DNA from: Sanghuangporus weigelae
Taxonomy: Eukaryota > Basidiomycota > Agaricomycetes > Hymenochaetales > Hymenochaetaceae
NCBI GenBank assembly: GCA_033182465.1
Contig: CP137322.1
Location: 744,001 to 808,000 of the forward strand
Direction of reading: 5' to 3'
DNA length: 64,000 bases
Numbering within the stretch: the first letter of the stretch is position 1; the number at the start of each line of letters is the position of its first letter. Position numbers and translations under genes: made by a program. The notes below the pieces were generated by a model that did no database searches, had not been told where the DNA came from, and saw nothing but the letters and a program-made list of their open reading frames with translations. Shown in pieces: positions 24,401 through 37,103 of this stretch.

Positions 24401-25515
24401 AGACTGACCAGATCACTTTCGTTTAGTCCAAAAGTCTGGCCACTGTCTCTCCAAAGACGCGTCACAGAAGTCTCCATGGGGACGTTGAGCGAATAATGTC
24501 GTTGAACGATCGGAATGAAAAGACCGACAATGAGTCAAAGGTTTGATTGTCGGATTTGTTCTGTATAACATCTTTATTCTGACGTTTCTTTATCGCAGAT
24601 TTCTGTCTCCACTCATGATCCTGGACAATCTGATGCGCCTCATACGGAATCTCAGAATAGTCATCGACATGGACAGCGTGCCGTAAGTGCCGATCTCAAA
24701 TATATTACAGTGAACGGTATCCGACAGATGACTTTGCCCAGTCTCGGTTTAGCAAGCCGGATGAGCGCTCAACTCCTGTCAATGAGAATTCTGAGCCGCG
24801 CATCTGGCTTCCCCGAGAAGATGCAGAAAGTATGCGTCGCAACGTAGCAACCTTAGATTCTAGTCGTGCTCGCAGTCCGTTCCATACGCCCGGAGGTGCG
24901 CGCTCAAGTGCCAATTCTTGGAATGGTGGGCACTCTCGAGATCGTCCTCGTGCGGACAGGTGGCCGAGAGATTACGAAGAGTCACGCGAGCCTATAAGAA
25001 GAGGTGCTGAAGCCAATTCACCGGTTGAGCCGCCCGACAAGCACACGAAGCAGTGGCAACACACAACGACGACTATCGTTTCGCGTGATCTTCCGGGCGA
25101 AGCGGCTAGCACCGACTCTTCAGCCAAGGTCAACACTATCGGTGCTGTTCATCCTTCGCGATTGTCCAATGTAGCTGCTGCGGTCACACCAGGAAGGTAC
25201 AGCCGTAACCAAACGGCTGGAGCAGACGATGAACTGCTCGGTGATGGTCACGGACAACTACGTCCGAACTCGCTTTTGGAACGACTGGGGATGAATAAAG
25301 ACGCCGACGCACGGAACGCTTCTCAGAACGTATCTCTACGAGAAAGGGTTCACACTCCAGGTAGTAAAGACGGCGATCCCATCCACAACACTGTAAATCC
25401 TGAGGGCGGATCACTGCTTGAAATTGAACATTACGGTGATGGACAAAAGGGTCGTGTGCCGGGACGTCGGAACCGAGGTGGTCGCGGAAGGAGGAAGCCG
25501 AGAATTGATTCATAG
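21411..25515 (+). CDS. WW-domain protein with RS- and RG-rich regions, probable RNA-processing factor
   Basis: Nine exons: 21411-21465, 21527-22777, 23040-23471, 23545-23922, 23967-24091, 24143-24367, 24427-24540, 24599-24682 and 24742-25515, giving 1145 residues. The acidic start M-A-D-D-H-E-V-L-D-W-G-A-D-D-D resembles the N-termini of several spliceosome-associated proteins. One WW domain at about 187-216 is clear (D-W-E-V-R...G-E-I-Y-Y-Y-N...S-Q-W-E-R-P). The rest is disordered and rich in Ser, Arg, Asp and Pro, including an R-S-R-S-R-S-P-P run after the second intron. The C-terminus is R-N-R-G-G-R-G-R-R-K-P-R. WW plus RS/RG sequence suggests binding to proline-rich splicing or transcription proteins and to RNA in the nucleus. 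That is inference; I do not recognise the orthologue. The second intron is long (262 nt). The last intron (24683-24741) was placed by frame. Confidence 0.75.
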
Positions 25516-25720
25516 GAATAGGGACATTTATGTACTATTGCTTCCTCGATAATTCAAAATGTTTGTTCCAGATGCTAGACCTATTTTATTACATCCTTCT
25601 TTCTGTTGGGTTCATGAAGTATTGTGATCCATAATATGATTAAAAAAAATTCGAAATGTCCGACTGACATTAGTCTCGGCTCGGAAAGACGAACCCTAGC
25701 TAGAAAACAAAGGTTCACCG

Positions 25721-28700
25721 TTACAGCTGATGGTCCACAAATAAGTGGTCCTTCAAATCCTGTACAATGCGATCAGCGCGTTTCCCCAAAATAACATGTG
25801 AACTCTCACCTGTACATTCGTAAATAATGAGTTGCATCTACTCTTCCCATCGTAACCAGTCATCCATTTGCAGACGTAAACTCTTTCCTCAGAACGATCA
25901 GACTCATTGTCATGAGTGGATGCAGAGGTCGTCAGAAAGACTCTCTTGAAAGCCTTTTCTCGAGCCACGAGTCGAGCAATCTGGATCTGGGACCAGGACA
26001 TGTCGTCGGCTTGTTTCCTACAATCCATACGCAGGTCCTCGAGTTGTCCAGCGAACTCCTGCTTCTCTACCAGGAGATCGTTCCGCTGACGCACGACAGT
26101 TGACTGAGCTGTTTTAAGCTCAGCTATCTCTTCCTTAAGATCGTCAATCTTGTCACGAAGTTCAGGTTCCAGAGCAGCTCGACGTCTGACTTCGTCACCC
26201 GTTCTTCTGTCCTTGATTGTCAGAATCTTTACAAGAATCCGTTGTTGTTCAAGTTCCTCCTTCAACTTCCGCTCTTGTACGGCGTATTGCTTCCGGATGA
26301 AGTCCACTCCGATAGTAGCTTGTCCCTCTGCCCGTTTCGCTCTTTCAAGAAGCTCATTGTTTTCTTGTTTCTTTTCATCCGCGAAAGACGAGGCTTTGCC
26401 GTACATCTCACGGAATATCTCTGCTTGCTTCGTCGCGTCGTCTCGGCTCATCTTGAGTAGTTGGATCTCTGCATCTCGTGCATCCAAATCCTTCGTCAGA
26501 TTCTCACATTTCTCCTTGTATTCTTCAACCACTGCCTCATCGACCGTTCCAGGGTTTTCACCCTTCTCCTCTAGCGTCTTTTTGAGAACGGCATTCTCTG
26601 CTTGGAGCTCCGCCAAGGCGTCGTCCTGGCTAAGACGCTTCCTCTCACTTTCTGCCAATTGCCGCTTTAGGACTTCAATCTCCTCTGACTTGGCATGAAG
26701 AAGGCCCATGGCCTCGTTGAGTTGTCGCGCCGGAGTCTGTAGGATGGGTGATTCGAGTTTCTGCAAAGATAGATTATTCAAGACACAACAGGAATATGGA
26801 ACAAAAAACCCACAGTTGGCGAGCCGAGAAGCTTGAATCGACTTCTGATGGGCGTGTACGGGTGATCCGTATCGTCCTGTGCAGAGCAAGAACATAAGCT
26901 TCGGAATCTGACCAACAAACCATTGAGAATCGAGTTCACCTGTTGCGAGGACTCGGTCGTAGGAGTGAATTCCCTGTCCTTGTCATAATCCCGAGATATA
27001 AATGGATCATTCTCATCAACCTCATCAACTGGGTCGTGTAAGGAGGATTCGATTCCCGCCTCGTCATCCACTTCTTGCCCAGGTGCAGCAGACGGTTGCT
27101 CATCCTCCTGGTCGTTCGCAACGCTTCCTCCAGCATCCAAGACTGATAGCTCTCCATGCGGGATAGGTGAACTAGCATTGGCATTGCCGTCAAAGTCGAT
27201 GTAAGCCTCTTCAAATTGGCGAACTTGTGTTTCGTCGTCTTCATGGCCTGAAGCTAAAGTTTCCGCCTCGGCTCCATCAAGAGACGTATGCCTGCTTTGT
27301 GCTTCGGAAACGGATGAGACCTGGACATCCGCTTGTTCGGACCGAGTCTTTGAACTGAAGCCTCTCCTCGTTTCAAGAAGGTTGTTGAGTACAATGCGAG
27401 AAATAGGTACATGACCTTCCCGCATTCTCTTGCGCTGAATTTCGGCAAGCTCAAGTCCTCGTTGTCGAAGCTCTAAACTGCGTGGCATTTCGTCCTCGAT
27501 CTCATCGTCCTCAAGACCAGCTTCTGTCGGACCGTTTGCATGGGCACCAGATTCACGTTTCTGGTATGTCGCCAAACTATCATTATCGAAGTCCTTCACC
27601 GGGCTCTCTATCGAGCTTGGCAATTCGTTGCTCTTGGATCTGGTTGTATCGGCTTGCATGACTAGCGCGTGAGGGGGCGGGAGTGAGGATAAACGCCGCT
27701 GCGGTTGAGGAAGGTATGGTTTAAATTTTGATGGACTCAGGACAGGTATCTTCTTCCGCAGTTTCCCGCTCGTCTCCGAAGTAACACTCGGTTCTGGGTC
27801 CGGTATTGACGAGCCAAAAGCGACGTCGTGAGTGTCCGCATCGGGCTCCTGGTCAAGCTCCTCGGTGAGTCCAGAGTCGGCTTTTGGAGCTGATGATCCG
27901 ACCTCAACAATGACAGATGCCAGCTGTAAATCACCTTCTTCAACAGCGCTCTGGGATTCGGGCTGTGATTCTAGCTGCGACTGAGATTGCGTTGGCGGTA
28001 TAACAGTTCCTTTTGATAATTCCGATTCTTCTGGTTGTCCATCTTTAGTGTTGATTTCTCCAGGTGTATTGAGACCGTCGCTGGCCTTTGCGCCAGAATC
28101 CTTTGCGAAAGCCTCGTGCCCATTTACAAGATCGTGTTCTTGGCTGAACGGTAAAGGATCATCATCGTAGTCGAACATAGGCTGATCAACGTCGTCCACA
28201 AATATTCTGTCATCCGACTCATCCAGTAGGTGCTGCGCTCGGGACGTATCCGTTGGAGAGATGGTCTCTTCGAGAGGAATAGTCTGTTTCCTTCGGATAT
28301 TACCATTCTCACTTATTCTCTCTACCCTATCTCGCGCTCGTTCATTATCCCGACCGCGGGGTCTCGCTTCAGAATGTTTTTCTGGTTCTAAAGCTGGAGC
28401 TTGGAAGCCCGTTTCACTTGCATCGGGATCGAACTCTTGACGAAGGTCACTGGCACGAATACCTGGAGGACCACGGCGCCTCTTCCCATTCGTCAGCCCG
28501 TTTCGAGAATCAGCAGTTCCGTTTGAACAGTCTGGATTGCGTTTGGGGAGTGTACGCCTAGGAGGAGTGGGTCGCCTATCCGTGATTCTGCCGTGCGCCG
28601 GACTACGGTCACTGGAAGGCAGCTGAACACTCTGTGCCTTCTCCGACTTTCGTTTTGTCTTCAACATTGGAGATTCTTCAATGACGACTTCAACCGATCT

Positions 28701-29667
28701 CAGCGGGACCTTTTGTGTCTCGCTGTTTTCCACAGCCTCTTCTTCCTCTTCTTCTTCCTCGTGCTCATGCGCGGCAGCGCTTGTTGACGGACGCTTTGAT
28801 TTCTCGGAAGTCCGTGATCGTCGACCTGTATTGGTGTCCATCACAGCCAAAGAACGATCGTTCTCAGATTCTTCTTCCTCTGATCCAACGTGAATTCTTG
28901 ATTTTCCGCGTCCTCTTAGCGCGATCTGCTCGTCCTCAGATTCCAGCTCATCCTCCTCAGTAGCATTCGGGCGTTTAGACCTTAAGGATTTTCGTGGAGA
29001 CGTTTGTCGAGAACCGTGCTTAGTACCTAGTTTGCGCTTCTTATTCGGAGCAACAGATAAACCATCCTCGTCATCAGACATGAGGCGTTGCTTGCGTTTC
29101 TTCTCTGTAGTCGATGAGACGACGGCTGAAATGGACGCGGAATCGTCACGTCCCACCGTACTGACAGAAGCTGCGCGCCTGGTTCTCTTCGGCGTGATCA
29201 CGGACGTGGTTGTCGAAGATATTTTGGATTTGGTCCTGTTTCTCGACGCAGTTGACACTGGAGCTAATTGCAATCGAGATTCAAGTACAATGTATCAGAT
29301 AAAGCGTGTATATGGTACAAAACTACCGCATGGACTTAATAAACTCACAGCCCTGTCCCTTCCTCGCCCTCTGTTCCGCTAATTTACGCCCTCTCTCTCG
29401 TTCTCTCGCCGCCTTTTCCTTCTTCCAGGCCTCAACCAAATCATCTGTAACGTCCTCGCGCGGTACCCAGCTATCAGGCCATGGATTCCCATTCTCGTCG
29501 GCCCCGGCCCATTGAATCAAGTACTTCCCGTTCCGCTCTGCGCGGATGGCAATTACATCCCATAGTTGTTCTGCGTCGCTCTCTCGAGGCTCGAAACCTT
29601 GCGTTTGGAATTCGGAATCAGCAGACGTATACCCGGACTTCGCATTTTGCTTTCCCCTCTTTACCAT
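25721..29667 (-). CDS. Chromodomain protein with long disordered middle, coiled coil and C-terminal C2H2-type zinc finger
   Basis: Exons 29667-29349, 29263-26940, 26876-26814, 26760-25810 and 25759-25721 encode 1231 residues. A chromodomain-like module at about 36-85 reads W-D-V-I-A-I-R, K-Y-L-I-Q-W-A-G and W-P-D-S-W-V-P-R-E-D-V, followed by a charged helix. Residues 110-890 are acidic, Ser/Glu-rich and disordered with basic NLS-like patches (K-K-R-K, K-R-T-R-R). Residues about 915-1160 form a long coiled coil. The last 35 residues, completed only by the final exon, spell a C2H2-type finger: C then C ten residues later, F, then D-L-K-D-H...D-H. This fits a nuclear chromatin-binding protein reading methylated histone tails, but I know no named orthologue. 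Intron 2 (26939-26877, 63 nt) is in frame, so an isoform keeping it is possible. Start chosen at the first ATG, 29667. Confidence 0.78.
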
Positions 29668-30405
29668 AGTGTACAATCAAGCGTGTATGGATAGATACAA
29701 CATGAGAAAGATGGTGGAGATAGGCAGCGGTTGTGCCCACGTGCTCAAGACACGAACTGGTTTAAGCTCCGACCGAAACCCGAAACCGAAGACCGAAAGG
29801 CTCGCCTGCTCGAACTTGAAAGTCCTCGTTCCTATTACTCAATCCTTTCCGCTCAAGACCGCTGGGAATACGTATTCAGAGCACGATATTCAACGCGCAT
29901 TGTGATCTCAGGTGTACCGTTCAGTTAACCAAAGCGAGATTATTTACGCGTCGATCCCCGGGCAATGGGTAATCATCCTCACAGAGGAAGGCTAAACATA
30001 CTGGGTCTTGATTGTAAAGGAGCGCGCAAAAAATGTCGGTTAGATTCTCGGTAAATTTCATGGTGAGGCTGCAACCGAGGTGAATACTATGCAATAACGA
30101 ACCACTGGGCCACACCATGTGGCCAAAGCACCGGTGGTTTAGACGTGCTTGCGAAGCTGTGGCCGGTATGCCACAAGCATATATAGAAGGTTACGGTGTG
30201 ATGAACGCGACCCTTATCAGAGCTTCATCCATACTTACCTGTCTGTCCAAACAATCGGTGTCCTCCCCTAACGACTGCTGTTGATCACGATCTTCGTTTG
30301 TGTGAGTATGTACCGACAACGTACTCGCTTATAAAGGTTGACGTTGCTTCCTTCTTCTTGTTTCAACATCCTGTATCAACACGATCTGCGTTAAAGGTTC
30401 ACGAT
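29668..30405. other. Divergent intergenic region
   Basis: About 740 bp between the chromodomain gene start and the small basic-protein gene. Short open frames (for example 29731-29928) carry no motif. Both promoters should lie here. A TATA-like TATATAGAAGG occurs at about 30180. Confidence 0.45.
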
Positions 30406-30948
30406 ATGCCGACTCTCATCGATACCATACGTGTATACCCGAGTTGCGAAAGGGAGAGAGCAATGTTCGCCATCTACACGAGAATGCAGAAGGACACTTC
30501 ATCTCTCGGACCTATGCCGCGACTCGAGGAAATCGTTGCAAAAGTCATCTCCAATCCAGGAATCTTTCAGGAACTCGTTCTAATCTCTAATCAGCCTCTT
30601 CTGTTCTTCGCAGATCTGTGCTGCGGGATGCCGAGATTACCGACGTCTCCGATGAAATCGGAATCAACAATTCCGCTGAGAAGGAGTGAACGAGTAGCAG
30701 TAGCTTCCAAAAAGCGCTCTGCGTCTCAAACGATCCCTGGAAAATCTTCCGAGGAAGGGACTCGAGTCGGCATTGAGCAGTATGGCTCGATTCACAAGAG
30801 AAAGAGGTCCGAACCAGACGACGAAAACGGTGGATACGAGGAAGCATTACAGAAGGAGGATAACAACACATGTCGCCCATCGAAAAAGGCTCGGAAGGAA
30901 TCTTCAACGCGAAACACTAAGAACCGACCTCGGAAGCGCAAAAATTAA
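30406..30948 (+). CDS. Hypothetical small basic nuclear-type protein
   Basis: Single-exon reading frame of 180 residues from the first ATG. The N-terminal 70 residues look folded and partly helical (M-P-T-L-I-D-T-I-R-V, L-E-E-I-V-A-K-V-I). The C-terminal 110 residues are rich in Lys, Arg, Ser and Glu, with clusters H-K-R-K-R-S and R-K-R-K-N at the very end, typical nuclear localisation signals. I do not recognise a family. The frame stays open upstream of the ATG, so an extra 5' exon is possible. The lysine-rich tail argues for real coding sequence but could also arise by chance, hence the moderate confidence. Confidence 0.5.
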   Translation: MPTLIDTIRVYPSCERERAMFAIYTRMQKDTSSLGPMPRLEEIVAKVISNPGIFQELVLISNQPLLFFADLCCGMPRLPTSPMKSESTIPLRRSERVAVASKKRSASQTIPGKSSEEGTRVGIEQYGSIHKRKRSEPDDENGGYEEALQKEDNNTCRPSKKARKESSTRNTKNRPRKRKN

Positions 30949-31241
30949 TTTATTCGAGAGAGATAAAACCCTTGTATATATGTACAACATACCCCTTATG
31001 CATAGCCAGCAAAATTAAATAGTTCCAAAGCGATTCATTGTCAAATGCGAAATACCCAACAGTAAACTTAATTTGCAACTCTACAAATGCATCATCATGA
31101 AAGTACAGATCGTGGAGATGAGAAGCGCAGTATGCTTGATAGAGGGTCAAACAATATCGTATTCTAAGGGGTAAGATAATTAAACTCATTCATGGATTGT
31201 GTCGTGAGTTTGGATGATGCATAGATTCGTCAGAAATGCCA

Positions 31242-33556
31242 TCAAGCTGTAATTTCGGGATTTTCTTGGTTTTCCTTGTTTATACTCGGACGTGCTGCGG
31301 TAGCAGCAGCGGCGTCCGACTCCTTTCCTTGCTTCGCTGCACGTTCGACGGTCCGTTTGAGCGAATATTCGCGTAGCAGAAGCACTAGAGAGAACAAAGC
31401 AAGCATTAGGAAACAGAGGACCAGGAATAAAATGGGGTGAAACGTACCGAAAAGGAGGCCGACGAACGATATAGGTGTCATGACAATATAGATAGTGGCA
31501 AGACTTCGAGTGAACGCGTGGGTGACTTGCTGTCGCAACGAATCAGGCTGTATCCGTTGAATACTAGTGTAATCGGTGATCCCCGAGCTCGTCGAAGAGC
31601 TGAATCCAGGGACATTCGCAAGGCGATCGGTTAGCTCGGACTGGAAAATCGTATCGCCCACCGAGATGCCTACTGTACCGCCAAGTGTTCTGAGAAGCCA
31701 TGAGTAAAGCGGGCACATAAATAATAATCTAGACATACCGGATGAGGACAAACGCTGCAGTACTCGTCGCCATGTCTTTCAGTGGCATTGCGGCCTGTAG
31801 TGCAATTAAGGGCGGTTGGAATAGACAGCCAACCCCGAGGCCAGCAACAAGCAGCCAAATCTCCTGTTTTGCAATACTGGTATCTTCTTCGAGCATGATC
31901 AGAAGACCCAGTCCAAGGGTCATGACGATCCATCCAACCCACATAACAGGCCGGTAGCGACCCGTCTTCGCAACTGTCAAACCGCTCGCTATTGCCATGA
32001 ACGATGATCCCAGAGATAATGGCAGCTGACGAACACCAGCCATTGTAGCACCTGAACCGAGCACTTGGAAGTAGAGCGGAATATAGTAACTCGCAGCGAA
32101 GAAAGCCATGGAGTGAAGGAAGACGGAAATGAGGGCTGCCGTTGTGGTACGTGTCTGGAACAGACGAGGCGGAATGATTGGCTCTTTCGAAGTGTAGACT
32201 TCATTTACACTACCTGCGATGAGAAGGACACCGCCAACCACAAGCGTCGATATCGTCTCAGGAGCCTGCCATCGTTTCGCTGCAGTCTGAGCACTTTGGA
32301 ATCCGATCAGTACCAATACAACTCCACCGATCAGTAAGAAAAGGCCCAGGAAATCGAGTGTCGAGGCAACTTCTCGAACGGTCCGCTTCTTGTGCGGTTT
32401 GAGGTGAAGGAACATGAATAGAATAAGCGCTGCAACGCCACCTGTTGGCAGATTAATCCAGAAGCACCAACGCCAGCTGACGTGATCCGCGAACACGCCT
32501 CCGACGAGCGGGCCGACGACGCTCGCAATTCCCCAGGTCGCGCCGATCAATCCGCCATACTTCCCGCGCTCCTCGAGTGTAGCTGTATGGGAAATTTGAT
32601 ATAAGTAATTTTTAGGAAACGCGAAGTGAACAACTTACTGATATCAGAAATTGTGATCATGACCATTTGCATAATCCCTCCGCCTCCAATGCCTTGCACC
32701 CCACGGCCTAAGAATTGAAAAACAAGGTTGTCAAGCTCGTGCAAATTTCAAGTATGCAAATGCTTCCGCTTACAGAGAGCAAGCCAGATGAAGTTCTGCG
32801 CGGCACCGCACATCGCAGATCCAAACAGGAATATGCCAATGGAGAAGAACAAGATCGGTTTTCGACCGATGATATCGGAGAGCTTCCCGTATAATGGACT
32901 CAAACCTAGCACACCATGTTAGTGAATCTACTGAGGCACATGGAAAAAAACTTCTTTACATGCAGACACTGTGAGAAATGAAATGTCAGATGCGCGTCTC
33001 TTCCATGCGAACAAAAGCACTTACTGAGCAAGTAGGCACTCCCAACCCAACTATATCCGGATTCACCCCCGATATCCCTGACTATTGTTGGTAATGCGAC
33101 TGCGGCGATTGTTTGATCCAGTGCGGCGAGGAAGACTGAAGACAGTTGATGAGATGAAACACTCTTCTGAAGAACTTGAAGGAAACAAACCTGTCAACAT
33201 GAGGCTGCAATGAGTTTAAGCGTTTGTCAGCTTGCTGAATGAATGGTGCTCAAGTTAGTCGACATACCCAGGAAAAACCAGTTTCATATTGCTGCGGGGG
33301 AAAACTTTAGTAATGAGCAAGCACTATGGACAGTAATGGTCAAAACTTACTTGTGAGGTATTTCATGCACCTCAGCTGCTTGCCAACTCGCACCAGGTTC
33401 GTGCTTTCTCCTCTGCTCAATATCGACAGGTTCAGCCTTTTCAGGCCTCGGCTCTTCAGCGAGCGTCGCCTGCTCCGCGTCCTGCGCCATCGGAACATCA
33501 TGGCCAAGACTTGAACCGTTCTGTTCCTTTTCGTTGTTCAGATTGTCTCCAGTCAT
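31242..33556 (-). CDS. MFS transporter, DHA2 (14-TM drug:H+ antiporter) type, copy A
   Basis: Ten exons: 33556-33351, 33291-33268, 33204-33191, 33135-33025, 32968-32960, 32905-32774, 32707-32639, 32582-31739, 31689-31448 and 31384-31242, giving 597 residues in perfect phase. The cytosolic N-terminus is hydrophilic and Glu-rich, ending E-V-H-E-I-P. TM1 carries the DHA2 motif [11 protein letters not shown]; the 2-3 loop has [10 protein letters not shown]; motif C reads [12 protein letters not shown]. The 844-nt exon encodes most later membrane segments, with P-L-Y-F-Q-V-L-G and P-L-K-D-M-A-T-S. Family members export drugs or toxic metabolites across the plasma membrane by proton antiport; the substrate here is unknown. 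Exons 3 (14 nt) and 5 (9 nt) are micro-exons needed for the frame. Copy B lies head-to-tail downstream on the map, about 345 bp away. Confidence 0.9.
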
Positions 33557-33901
33557 GGTGGACGAAATACAACGGGGGACAAGTTCGACAGAGTTCCATT
33601 AGCTGGCGCTCGGGTCCTATATATACGTGTAAATGGTTTAAAAGCACGGCTGAGAATGTAATATGTATGCGGGCAAATCGCAAGGTGCACGTGACCCCGG
33701 AACGACTTATTTTTGGGATCAAAATTTCCAAAAGTGCCGAGGATCTACGTAACTGCTCCCACGATTGCGTCGGATTCGTCAGTGGCGATCTGGAGACCAC
33801 AGTATCTTGTATCCTCCTGCTATACTACATATACATTTCTCGATGACTACATTGTATCTCATCTTCGATCTAAACGGAACTTGAGGACTGGTCCCTCGTG
33901 A
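33557..33901. other. Intergenic spacer between MFS copies A and B
   Basis: About 345 bp between the end of copy B and the start of copy A on the same strand. It should hold the promoter of copy A. No other gene seen. Confidence 0.55.
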
Positions 33902-36142
33902 CTATGACTCGGTCTGGGCGCCCTGACGACTTTCCTGCCGTCGCTTCGGCTCGCGCTCAATGACGCGTTTTAAAGTATATTCGCGCGTCAGTAATGCTGC
34001 AAAGAGGATTAGAAGGCATCTGGATCAAACTGTGATAATCACGAACTGAATAATAATCCAACAAAAGAAATTGGTATAAAAACAATATATATCATCGCCA
34101 AGCTGCGTGTAAACGCATGGCTGATTTGCTGTCGCAATGCGTCTGGTTGTATTCGGTGGATGCTGGTATAGTCCAACGAATCGGAAGTTAGCAAAGAGGA
34201 GTACTCCGGTATCTTGTCCAACCGATCGGAGAGCTCTGATTGAAATATTGTACTGCCTACTGCGAGCCCCACTGCACCACCCAGAGTACTACAGGACACA
34301 GGCATAAGTCATGCATAGAAGAAAGCCATAGCAACGGGAAGCTAACCGGATTAAGCTGAATGCTGACGTGCTTGTGGCCATATCCTTGACAGGCATAGCA
34401 GACTGCAGTCCAATAAGCGGCGGTTGGAAGAAGCATCCGATTCCCAGCCCAGCGACAAGCAGCCAAATTTCCTGCTTTGCAATGCTTGTGTCCTCGTCAA
34501 GCATGATTAACAGACCATAGCCCAGCGTCATAACCAAAAACCCAAACACCATTATAGGACGATAGCGACCCATTACTGAGACGATGAAGCCGCTGAGGAT
34601 TGACATCAAAGAGGAACCTACCAAAATAGGTAAAGTTCGTACACCGGCCATAGTTGCGTTCGACCCTAGTATTTGGAAGTAAAGTGGCACGTAGTAAGTT
34701 ACTGCAATGAATGTAAACGAGTGGATGAATGAAGAAATGAGGATAGCGGTAGTCGTGCGCGTGTGGAACAGACGTGAAGGAATGACCGGTTTCCTCGTCG
34801 TATGAGCTTCGAAAACTCCCCCAACGATGAAAAGAATGCCACCAAGGACTAGCGCAGAAATCGTCTGCGGAGCGCGCCATCGCTTTTCGGCCGTATCAGC
34901 AAATTGAAAACCGATAAGTATAAGGATTGTGGACGTTGTGATGGAGAAAAGACCAAAGAAATCGAACGAAGCAATGGCTTCTCGTACAGTAATCTGTCTG
35001 ACTGGGTTGAGGTGAAGAAAGAAGAATAAGACGATCGCCGCAGCACCGGCAGTCGGCAGGTTAATCCAGAAGCACCAACGCCAACTGACGTGATCTGTGA
35101 AAACACCACCAATTAGAGGTCCGACTACACTTGCAAGACCCCATGTTCCTTGGATGAGACCACCGTATGTGCCCCTTTCTTCGAGAGTAGCTACAAAAAT
35201 GAGTTACGATACTTGATAACAACAACAGAACTAAGAAACACACTAATATCAGATGACACAATCATAGACATTTGTACAATGCCCCCTCCTCCGATACCTT
35301 GAACGGCTCGGCCTGGATAATAATGAAAAGTATTAGAGACGAACCGAAACCCGAAGTTCAGTATCCTCACAGGCCACCAGCCAGACAACGTTCTGGGCAG
35401 CTCCACACAAGGCGGAACCTAGTAGAAAGATGGTGATGGAGAAAAACAAAATCGGTTTCCGGCCAATGATATCGGAAAGTGTGCCAAACAGCGGGCATAT
35501 ACCTAGCAGATGATGAGTTGATTGATAACGGATACATGGATAAAGATCGTTCTTACATGCAGACGCTAAGATTGCACAAACATCAGTAAACTATCCGGCT
35601 TTATCATTTTATCGGGACATACTGAGTAGATACGCAGAACCGACCCAACTATAGGCAGATTCACCTCCAATGTCACGGACAATGGCAGGTAGAGCGACAG
35701 ACGCAATAGTTTGGTCTAATGCAGACAAGAAAACTACGAATATTTATTAGTCACGCAAGAAATCAAGCGCGACAGATACAAACCTGTCAACATGAGGCTG
35801 AACAACATTAAATGTTAATGTACCATGACGAAAAAGACTTGTATGCATACCCAGAGAAAACAAGGAGCATGTTACTAAAATAAATGGTATCAGCAAAAAG
35901 CTTTGACCCTGACGCAGATCTGCTGCTTACTTGTGGGGAATCTCATACACCTCGGTCTGACTCCAGTGCTCACTTCTTGGACTTTGCTCGACATCCGGAG
36001 ACTCTATTTTCTCAGACCGAGGTGAATCCGTCAGAGTCTGTTGCTCAGTCTCAGAAACAGTCCGTATCCGGGTCATCAGGGCCGGAACACTTTGCCGGTG
36101 TACATCCCGTTCCACTGTACTGTGCACATCACCAGCGGACAT
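33902..36142 (-). CDS. MFS transporter, DHA2 type, copy B
   Basis: Ten exons: 36142-35931, 35874-35851, 35797-35784, 35733-35623, 35565-35557, 35502-35371, 35312-35244, 35190-34347, 34288-34047 and 33996-33902, giving 583 residues. Exons 2-9 have exactly the same lengths and phases as in copy A (24, 14, 111, 9, 132, 69, 844, 242 nt). The 14-nt micro-exon has the same bases in both. TM1 motif [11 protein letters not shown], loop L-S-D-I-I-G-R-K and motif [13 protein letters not shown] are intact. The C-terminal tail is basic and shorter than in A. No stop interrupts the 844-nt exon, although it has no early start codon of its own. A drug or metabolite exporter is likely. Start at the first in-frame ATG, 36142. 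Confidence 0.88.
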
Positions 36143-37103
36143 AATGATGGCAGCAACGTTGGTGCTGTACGAAGACAAGCACTAGCATAACCGACCATGT
36201 TAGACCCGGCGTGACTGTACATATTCAGTGCATTTCGCACATGATCAGAGAGGAGAATCGGATTCGGAAGGACGCTTCCCTCTTATTCCACCCACCGACC
36301 ACCTTACGTCTCTCGCGCTACACGTGCTTCGACCATTCCTCTCAGAAATCAGAATCCTCTGGGCAACCATGTAGTAGCGGTTGAAATAGGATCGTCTCTG
36401 AGAGAGGAATGTACTATTGTAAGGACTCACGCTCAATTTCATTTCGAAAAGCTATTACCGTTTCTTGGCGTTATAGATGCTCGTTCAAAAATACTGGCAA
36501 ACGGGGCTCCAAGGCATTCAAGATCAAAAGGAAGGTATGATGGCCACATATGAAATCTTATCTGTAACTTTACAGCTACAGTAAGGCGGTTTCCATTTCA
36601 TATCCAAGTTTCTACTCGTAATACAATGCATCAGACAGAGATAACCAATAAAAAGAAGTCTACACAGCGATCTGGAATTATAAATTACACATAATGTACC
36701 AATATCAACGTAGCAATGATATGTTTGAAGAACCCGATGTACGTCGAAAGAACAAATTTGAAAACCTATCAATACCCTGGTGAAGATCTCCAAACGACTG
36801 TATGGTTTGGAAAAGGGATACGAGACCGAGAGCAGAACTAAAAATGACCTTAGTGGCAGTGATGTATAGAAAGGGACAGGAAAGCAAGGGGGAGATCTAT
36901 GAGGACGATAACACGAACACGATTGTACATTCCGAATGCGTTATTCAAGTATGCGATTGCGATAACGAGTTTTACTTGCGAATCGAAGAAAAGTTTTGAG
37001 ATTCTGTGCGATGTTATGCGAATATGCGTTGGCTGTAAAAGACGATTCGAACGAAGCCGTTACGTAGGAGATGAGACAATCGCGACAATGAGTCGTATTC
37101 TTT
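36143..37103. other. Intergenic, no gene seen
   Basis: About 960 bp between MFS copy B start and the phosphatase stop. It holds the promoter of copy B (right of 36142) and the 3' region of the phosphatase gene. Open frames here are short, overlapping and motif-free. Confidence 0.5.

Noticed and set aside
26150-26698. 182-codon plus-strand frame opposite the chromodomain gene
   Set aside because: Ser/Phe/Leu-rich antisense shadow of the coiled-coil coding sequence.
36245-36442. Possible inverted repeat around CTCTGAGAGAGGAATG / CATTCCTCTCAGA
   Set aside because: Only short imperfect matches, with no target duplication or consistent ends; not enough to call a mobile element.
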